From: an uncultured Porphyromonadaceae bacterium
GTDB taxonomy: Bacteria; Bacteroidota; Bacteroidia; Bacteroidales; Muribaculaceae
Length of the DNA stretch: 11,200 nucleotides
Direction of reading: 5' to 3'
NCBI GenBank assembly: GCA_947178655.1
Contig: CAMWZB010000016.1
Location: 1-11,200 of the forward strand
Position 1 is the first letter of the stretch. Every line of letters starts with the position of its first letter. Made by a program: the position numbers and the translations under genes. The notes under the pieces were generated by a model, which was not told the origin of the DNA, searched no databases, and saw only the letters and a program-made list of their open reading frames with translations. Positions 6,129 through 11,200 of this stretch are shown here, piece after piece.

Positions 6129-7607
6129 ATGGCAGACACAATAAAAGTAAAGGCTACTGACGGCTCGGAGGTGCAGTTCATCAACGAAGTATTCTCGTCA
6201 GGCGGCATGAAGGATGCCTACTGGTGCCCAGGCAAGAAAGAGGTTGTGCTGTTCTTCCGCGACAAAGTGGACGCACGCACCAAAGACCGTCTGAACAACA
6301 TCGTAGGACTATACCGCGACCGAATATTCAACCAGCCGGGAGGCCAGTATTGGAGCAAACTGTTCTGCTGGCCGACGAAGATGGTGGAGTGGAATGGCAA
6401 AATCGGAATAGTATGTCCGGCTTACGACGGGACTTTCTTCTTCGCCGACGGCAACTTCAAGGGTAAGGAGAAAAACGGCAAGTGGTTCGCGTCGCCCAAG
6501 TTGCGCAACAAATTCCTTCGTCCGCAGGACAAGGGAACATGGCTCAACCACTTCCATATGCTCATCAAGATAGCGCGAGCCGTCAAGAGGCTCCACGCCG
6601 CCGGGCTTGCCCACTCCGACCTGTCGTACAACAACGTGCTCGTCGACCCTCCCACGGGAAGCGCATGCGTCATCGACTGCGACGGCCTGGTCGTGCCGGG
6701 CAAGTATCCGCCGGATGTGGTGGGCACGCCCGACTTCATCGCCCCCGAGGTGCTCTCGACCCGCAACCTTCCCGTGGATGACCCTGACCGCAAACTGCCG
6801 TGCCGCGCCACCGACCGCCACGCGCTGGCCGTGATGATATACATGTACCTGCTCTACCGCCATCCGCTGCGCGGCAGCAAAGTATACGACGTGAACGACG
6901 AACAGCGCGACGAAATGCTCGCCATGGGCGAGAAAGCGCTCTTCATCGAGCACCCCACTGACCGGACCAACCGCGTCAAGCCCGACCAGCTGTCGCCGGC
7001 CGAGCTCCCTCAGGGCGACCCGACGAAACGGCCCTACACCATCTGCGGACCGTATCTTAAAGCGCTCTTCGACCGCGCTTTCATCGAAGGACTGCATAAT
7101 CCCGACAGACGCCCCTCGGCCAACGAGTGGGAAGAGGCTCTGGTCAAGACCACAGACCTGATGCAGCCGTGCAGCAACCCGAACTGCTCCGAGCACTGGT
7201 TCGTGTTCGACAACACCACCAAGCCCCGCTGCCCCTTCTGCGGCACAGAGTACAAAGGCGTGCTGCCCGTACTGAACCTGTACTACTCTCCGTCGCACGG
7301 CAAATTCCTGTCAGAAAACTACCGTCTGATGGTATACGACAAGCAGACACTATACATGTGGCATGTCAACCGCTTCGTCGTGCCGAACGAGAAAATATCC
7401 GACGAGGACAAGAAACCCGTAGGAGACTTCCACTTCCACAACGGCCAGTGGATACTCATCAACCGACGCCTGCCTGACATGTGGGACAAGACCGACAACA
7501 AGCAAATACCCGTCGGGGGCTACGTACCGCTCACCGAAGGCCGCAAGATACTGCTGTCGGCCAAAGACGGCGGACGCCTCATCGTGGTGCAGCTCGTGAA
7601 GAATTGA
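6129..7607 (+). CDS. Protein kinase of TerY-P/YegI type with zinc ribbon and beta-rich tail
   Basis: A 492-residue kinase, the third member of the TerY-P triad. The glycine loop is SSGGMKDAYW (23-32), the catalytic loop HSDLSYNN (162-169) with Asp164 and Asn169, the metal-binding site IDCDG (182-186) in place of DFG, GTPDFIAPEVL (199-209) as activation-loop end, and RRPSANEW (327-334) closing the domain. The beta-3 stretch KEVVLFFRDK (37-46) seems to lack the usual ATP lysine; Lys28 in the glycine loop may replace it. A zinc ribbon follows, with Cys348, 353, 368 and 371. Residues about 375-492 are strand-rich with Gly-containing turns and could be an FHA-like fold, which is only a guess. No membrane segment is seen. 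It starts 10 bases after the phosphatase. Likely substrates are TerY, TerD or the ATPase, by context only. Confidence 0.88.
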   Translation: MADTIKVKATDGSEVQFINEVFSSGGMKDAYWCPGKKEVVLFFRDKVDARTKDRLNNIVGLYRDRIFNQPGGQYWSKLFCWPTKMVEWNGKIGIVCPAYDGTFFFADGNFKGKEKNGKWFASPKLRNKFLRPQDKGTWLNHFHMLIKIARAVKRLHAAGLAHSDLSYNNVLVDPPTGSACVIDCDGLVVPGKYPPDVVGTPDFIAPEVLSTRNLPVDDPDRKLPCRATDRHALAVMIYMYLLYRHPLRGSKVYDVNDEQRDEMLAMGEKALFIEHPTDRTNRVKPDQLSPAELPQGDPTKRPYTICGPYLKALFDRAFIEGLHNPDRRPSANEWEEALVKTTDLMQPCSNPNCSEHWFVFDNTTKPRCPFCGTEYKGVLPVLNLYYSPSHGKFLSENYRLMVYDKQTLYMWHVNRFVVPNEKISDEDKKPVGDFHFHNGQWILINRRLPDMWDKTDNKQIPVGGYVPLTEGRKILLSAKDGGRLIVVQLVKN

Positions 7608-7632
7608 ACAACAGAAACCATTCAATATAATT

Positions 7633-10287
7633 ATGGCAGAAAAACATCACTACACCGGCCTTTCCGACGCTCAGGTGGAAGAAAGCCGCCTCAAAAACGG
7701 CGCCAACATCCTCACTCCGCCGGAGAAAGACCCGTTATGGAAACGATTCCTTGAGAAATTCGAGGACCCTCTGATTATCATACTGCTCATCGCAGGCGCC
7801 CTGTCGATAGGCATATCGTGCTACGAGTACTGGGGCCTCGGCGAAGGCGCAGGAGTATTCTTCGAACCCGTCGGCATATTCATCGCCATACTCCTGGCCA
7901 CAGGGCTGGCATTCATATTCGAGCTGAAAGCCGACCGTGAGTTCGCTCTGCTCAATCAGGTGAACGACGACGAGCCGGTGCAGGTCATCCGCAACGGAAA
8001 TGTCACCCAGGTACCGCGCAAAGATGTGGTCGTGGGCGATATAGTCATTCTCAATACAGGCGAAGAAGTTCCGGCCGACGGCCGGCTGCTCGAGGCCGTG
8101 TCGCTGAACATCGACGAGTCGACCCTCACCGGCGAACCCATGTGCCACAAGAGCACCGACCCGTCGCAGTTCGACCCCGACGCCACTTTCCCCACCGACC
8201 AAGCCATGCGCGGCACCAAGGTCATGGAAGGCCATGGCGTGATGGAGGTCCTGGCCGTGGGCGACAAGACCGAGAACGGCAAAGTATTCGAAGCCGCACA
8301 GATTGACGACAGCGTCAAGACACCGCTCAACGAACAGCTCGACGGACTCGGCGACCTCATCACAAAGATATCCTACGGATTCGCAGCAGCCATCATAGCC
8401 GGACGTCTCATCATGTATTTCATCGCCATGGACGGGGGCTTCAATTTCGTACGCTTTGTGGCCCATCTGCTCCAGACCCTGATGATAGCCGTGACACTCG
8501 TAGTTGTGGCCGTGCCGGAAGGACTCCCCATGGCCGTGACACTCTCCCTGGCCTACTCGATGCGCCGTATGCTCCGCACCAACAATCTTGTGCGCAAGAT
8601 GCACGCCTGCGAGACTATGGGCGCCACCACAGTGATATGCACTGACAAGACCGGCACGCTCACACAGAATCAGATGCAGGTGGCTCATACCGACTTCTTC
8701 GGGCAGCCGTCTGACGAGATACTCTACGAAGGCATAGCCGTAAACTCGACGGCCCAGCTTGACCTGTCGGGAGAGAAGCCGGCCGTGCTCGGCAATCCCA
8801 CCGAAGGAGCCCTTCTGCTGTGGCTGCGCGAGCGCGGAGCCGACTACATGCAGCTTCGCGACAGCGCCGGACGCATCGAGGAACTCCCCTTCACCACCGA
8901 GCGCAAATACATGGCTACAGTAGTCCGTTCGGCCACCGGCAAGACCATACTCTACGTCAAAGGCGCTCCGGAAATAGTGTTCGCCATGTGCGCCGACACC
9001 GCAGGCGTGACCAAGGCCGAAATCGACGCTCTGCTGCTGAAATATCAGAACATGGCCATGCGCACGCTCGGCTTCGCATACCAGGAAATAAATGAAGGCG
9101 ACGCCACCATAGCCGACGGCAAGGTGGCTGCCCGCGGGCTGAAGTTCCTCGGCGTGACAGCCATCGCCGACCCTGTACGCGCCGACGTGCCCGATGCAGT
9201 CCGCGAAGTGATCGACGCAGGCATCAAAGTGAAGATAGTCACCGGCGACACCCCGGGCACTGCCCGCGAAATCGGCCGTCAGATAGGACTTTGGGATGAC
9301 AAGACCGACGGAAACTCGAACATCATCACCGGAGTTGAATTCGCCGAACTCGACGACGCCACTCTCCGCAAGCGCGTAGGCGACCTCAAGATTATCGCTC
9401 GCGCGCGCCCCATGGACAAGAAGCGCCTGGTCGAAGCCCTGCAGGCCAACAACGAAGTCGTGGCTGTGACCGGCGACGGCACCAACGACGCTCCGGCCCT
9501 TAAGACCGCCCACGTGGGCCTCTCGATGGGCGACGGCACCTCCGTGGCCAAGGAAGCGTCTGACATAACCATCATAGACAATTCATTCGCCTCCATCGGC
9601 CGCGCCGTAATGTGGGGACGTTCGCTCTTCCAGAACATCCAGCGCTTCGTCCTCTTCCAGATGACCGTCAACGTGGCCGCATGCTTCATCGTGCTTGCCG
9701 GCGCCTTCATGGGCACAGAGTCGCCCCTTACAGTGACACAGATGCTGTGGGTCAACCTGATCATGGACACCTTCGCAGCCATGGCCCTTGCATCGCTTCC
9801 TCCATCGGCCTCGGTTATGCACGACAAACCACGCTCGCGCACCGCATTCATCATCAACCGCCCCATGTGGCAGTCGATATTCGGTGTGGGCGGCATCTTC
9901 TTCCTGCTGCTGGTCGGACTTCTCTACTACTTCGAGCACACCGACCTGACGAGCCTCACTGAGATCGGCAGCCTGCCTATGGGCGCCGACAAGGGCCTTA
10001 GCAGCTATGAACTGTCGCTGTTCTTCACCATCTTCGTCTTCCTGCAGTTCTGGAACATGTTCAACGCCCGCGCCTTCGAGACCGGCCGCTCGGCCTTCCA
10101 TTTCAAGGGCTGCAAAGGCTTCGGTCTCATCGCCCTGGCCATCTTCGCGGGCCAGATACTGATAGTGCAGTTCGGCGGAGAATTCTTCAACGTCGTTCCC
10201 CTCTCGCTGACCGACTGGTGCATCATCGTGGCCTCGACCTCCGTCGTCCTGTGGATAGGCGAAGCCATACGACTCTTCAAGAAGTAA
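7633..10287 (+). CDS. Calcium-transporting P-type ATPase, PMCA type (IIB)
   Basis: An 884-residue inner-membrane pump that uses ATP to export calcium, of full length for bacterial PMCA-type enzymes. Key sites are TGEP in the actuator domain (166-169), the phosphorylated Asp338 in DKTGTLT (338-344), KGAPE in the nucleotide-binding domain, and the hinge GDGTNDAP (614-621). About ten membrane segments are visible: two near 47-70 and 78-98, two near 250-310, and six after 665. Ion ligands typical of the single PMCA site are present: PEGLP in M4 (295-299), Asn680 in M5, and Asn708 and Asp712 of WVNLIMDT in M6. It begins 25 bases after the kinase and ends just before a strong terminator, so it is probably the last gene of the operon. 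With two TerD calcium-binding proteins at the start, it suggests calcium handling is part of the pathway. Confidence 0.95.
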   Translation: MAEKHHYTGLSDAQVEESRLKNGANILTPPEKDPLWKRFLEKFEDPLIIILLIAGALSIGISCYEYWGLGEGAGVFFEPVGIFIAILLATGLAFIFELKADREFALLNQVNDDEPVQVIRNGNVTQVPRKDVVVGDIVILNTGEEVPADGRLLEAVSLNIDESTLTGEPMCHKSTDPSQFDPDATFPTDQAMRGTKVMEGHGVMEVLAVGDKTENGKVFEAAQIDDSVKTPLNEQLDGLGDLITKISYGFAAAIIAGRLIMYFIAMDGGFNFVRFVAHLLQTLMIAVTLVVVAVPEGLPMAVTLSLAYSMRRMLRTNNLVRKMHACETMGATTVICTDKTGTLTQNQMQVAHTDFFGQPSDEILYEGIAVNSTAQLDLSGEKPAVLGNPTEGALLLWLRERGADYMQLRDSAGRIEELPFTTERKYMATVVRSATGKTILYVKGAPEIVFAMCADTAGVTKAEIDALLLKYQNMAMRTLGFAYQEINEGDATIADGKVAARGLKFLGVTAIADPVRADVPDAVREVIDAGIKVKIVTGDTPGTAREIGRQIGLWDDKTDGNSNIITGVEFAELDDATLRKRVGDLKIIARARPMDKKRLVEALQANNEVVAVTGDGTNDAPALKTAHVGLSMGDGTSVAKEASDITIIDNSFASIGRAVMWGRSLFQNIQRFVLFQMTVNVAACFIVLAGAFMGTESPLTVTQMLWVNLIMDTFAAMALASLPPSASVMHDKPRSRTAFIINRPMWQSIFGVGGIFFLLLVGLLYYFEHTDLTSLTEIGSLPMGADKGLSSYELSLFFTIFVFLQFWNMFNARAFETGRSAFHFKGCKGFGLIALAIFAGQILIVQFGGEFFNVVPLSLTDWCIIVASTSVVLWIGEAIRLFKK

Positions 10288-10307
10288 CAGTCATCCCAAA
10301 TACACCT

Positions 10308-10354
10308 GAACGGAGCGTGGCGCTGCTCGCAGCCCCGCTCCGTTCTTTCGTTTT
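10308..10354 (+). terminator. Rho-independent terminator after the ATPase gene
   Basis: GAACGGAGCG (10308-10317) pairs perfectly with CGCTCCGTTC (10336-10345). The 18-base interior can fold further (GCTGC against GCAGC), giving a tall GC-rich hairpin. TTTCGTTTTG follows. It begins 21 bases after the ATPase stop and is well placed to end the operon transcript. Confidence 0.85.
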
Positions 10355-10411
10355 GCCGCATCGATTTTCACGGCTTTTTCATTTAAGATAAAATAAAGCG
10401 TATACCTGCCC

Positions 10412-10448
10412 TTACCCGCTTCGGGCTGAAGCGGGTAATTTGTTGTAT
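10412..10448 (+). terminator. Second hairpin between the operon and the transposase gene
   Basis: TTACCCGCTTC (10412-10422), loop GGGCT, and GAAGCGGGTAA (10428-10438) form a perfect 11-bp stem followed by TTTGTTGT. It may be a back-up terminator for the operon. Read on the minus strand, it also lies downstream of the convergent transposase gene, where the following bases are less T-rich. The rest of the 10288-10491 gap is AT-rich and shows no gene. The hairpin might instead belong to the insertion sequence; the element's boundary cannot be placed. Confidence 0.55.
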
Positions 10449-10491
10449 CTGTATTTCAGTTGTTTATCTCTTCGTTAAAATCTTATTTTTT

Positions 10492-11200
10492 TCATTTTTG
10501 GCTTAAAAATCGCATTAGTCGGGTAAAGCTCATCGAGATATGTCTGATCAGTTCGGCCATGCCTTTATTCTTATCCGATTGTTTTTTGCGAAGTCCTTTC
10601 CATATTGAGAACACCGAGTAAACGATTCTCTGTATGGTGTCGAGGTTTCGGGCAGCTCTCGTCGACTTGCGTTTTATATTGTCCTGCTGAAGATTGTGGC
10701 CCAGTCCCCAATGCATGCTTTCTATCGACCAGTGGTTGCGTACGATGGTTCCGGGCTGCGGAGTATCCGTGGGCATACTGCTGACGTACAAGCGTTTTTC
10801 TGAGGTGTGTACTCCTGTTGACTTTTTGACTGTGGACGATTCATACTCTATGATGGTCATGTTTCCGCCCCATTTCTTCTTGTCTGCGATAATGTCCAGT
10901 CCGTCATATACGCGGTAGGTTCTCGTCTCTATCCTGCCGTGGGCCAGTTCGGGACCTTCGGTGTAAGAATATACCGGTGTGTGTTCCACCAGCCTGTCCT
11001 CAATGCCGTATCGCAATGACGGCTGGTTGGCTTTAAGTTCTATCAGAAAGTCTCCGCCTTTCTTTCTGATTTTCTCGACAATGTCCTTCTGCATAGACAT
11101 GGCGTCGGCCGTGACAATCTTTCCTGAGATATCTATTTTATCAAGAAGTATCGGTACGGCCTTTATCTCGTTGCTCTTTTCCTTACAAGCTTCGGTGGCT
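10492..11200 (-). CDS. ISAs1-family transposase, C-terminal part (runs off right edge)
   Basis: The minus-strand frame is open from the window edge to the stop at 10494-10492, 236 codons. The 5' part is outside the window. An in-frame Met at 11100 is internal, because coding continues upstream through KAVPILLDKIDISGKIVTAD. The stretch GKIVTADAMSMQKDI carries an Asp in the position of a catalytic acid of DDE transposases. RNHWSIESMHWGLGHNLQQD matches the conserved HWxIE block of the ISAs1 (IS4-like, H repeat-associated) family, with the last Glu of the triad. KGGDFLIELKANQPSL is also typical. The visible part shows no frameshift or stop, so the enzyme may be intact. It is convergent with the ter operon, more AT-rich, and clearly of mobile origin. 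Confidence 0.9.
   Translation of the reverse strand, partial: ATEACKEKSNEIKAVPILLDKIDISGKIVTADAMSMQKDIVEKIRKKGGDFLIELKANQPSLRYGIEDRLVEHTPVYSYTEGPELAHGRIETRTYRVYDGLDIIADKKKWGGNMTIIEYESSTVKKSTGVHTSEKRLYVSSMPTDTPQPGTIVRNHWSIESMHWGLGHNLQQDNIKRKSTRAARNLDTIQRIVYSVFSIWKGLRKKQSDKNKGMAELIRHISMSFTRLMRFLSQK
10492..11200 (-). mobile_element. Insertion sequence of ISAs1 type, partial
   Basis: The transposase gene marks an insertion sequence whose left part lies in the window. The minimum extent is the gene itself. The transposase-distal end should lie somewhere in 10355-10491, but terminal inverted repeats and target duplication cannot be identified because the other end is outside the window. Confidence 0.7.

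Noticed and set aside
6309..7298. Minus-strand open frame (329 codons) opposite the kinase gene
   Set aside because: It is a shadow of the kinase reading frame with low-complexity composition and no recognisable domain.
7735..9513. Long minus-strand open frame (592 codons) opposite the ATPase gene
   Set aside because: It lies wholly inside a gene with complete P-type ATPase motifs. Its translation is rich in His, Gly, Val and Ala with no family motif, as expected for the reverse of GC-biased codons.
10412..10438. Inverted repeat as the terminal repeat of the insertion sequence
   Set aside because: Both arms lie next to each other with a 5-base loop. IS terminal repeats stand at opposite ends of the element, so a hairpin terminator is the simpler reading.

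Overview
The window looks like a chromosome segment of a Bacteroidota bacterium, probably a gut Bacteroidales and possibly Muribaculaceae. The family is inference only. The phylum rests on a TAnnTTTG-type -7 promoter element, on gene starts without Shine-Dalgarno sequences, and on the protein types present. The central block (about 363-10287) is visibly GC-rich. Both flanks (1-350 and 10380-11200) are more AT-rich.

Layout. At the left edge a truncated, unrecognised gene runs leftward off the window (262 to 1, minus strand). A 100-bp divergent region follows, with a Bacteroidota-type promoter facing right. From 363 to 10287 lie nine tightly spaced plus-strand genes that look like one operon: two TerD-family calcium-binding proteins, two short von Willebrand factor A (VWA) proteins, an AIM24-family protein, a longer VWA protein with a TerY-type cysteine-rich C-terminus, a PP2C-type phosphatase, a protein kinase with zinc-ribbon and beta-rich tail, and a PMCA-type calcium P-type ATPase. 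A strong hairpin terminator follows, then a second hairpin. A convergent ISAs1-family transposase, cut by the right edge, fills the end.

How the genes may work together. VWA/TerY protein, PP2C phosphatase and kinase side by side form the module described by comparative genomics as the TerY-P triad; such modules have been linked to stress response and to anti-phage defence. Here the triad is joined to TerD paralogs, an AIM24 protein and a calcium exporter. That suggests calcium- or envelope-linked signalling in which reversible phosphorylation acts on metal-dependent VWA and TerD assemblies. The assembly into one pathway is inference; the individual family calls are well supported. The points most worth following are a kinase that seems to lack the usual beta-3 lysine but carries a lysine in the glycine loop, as WNK kinases do; a near-identical C-terminal peptide on two of the VWA proteins; a perfect 10-bp hairpin inside the operon; and the calcium ATPase at the operon end.
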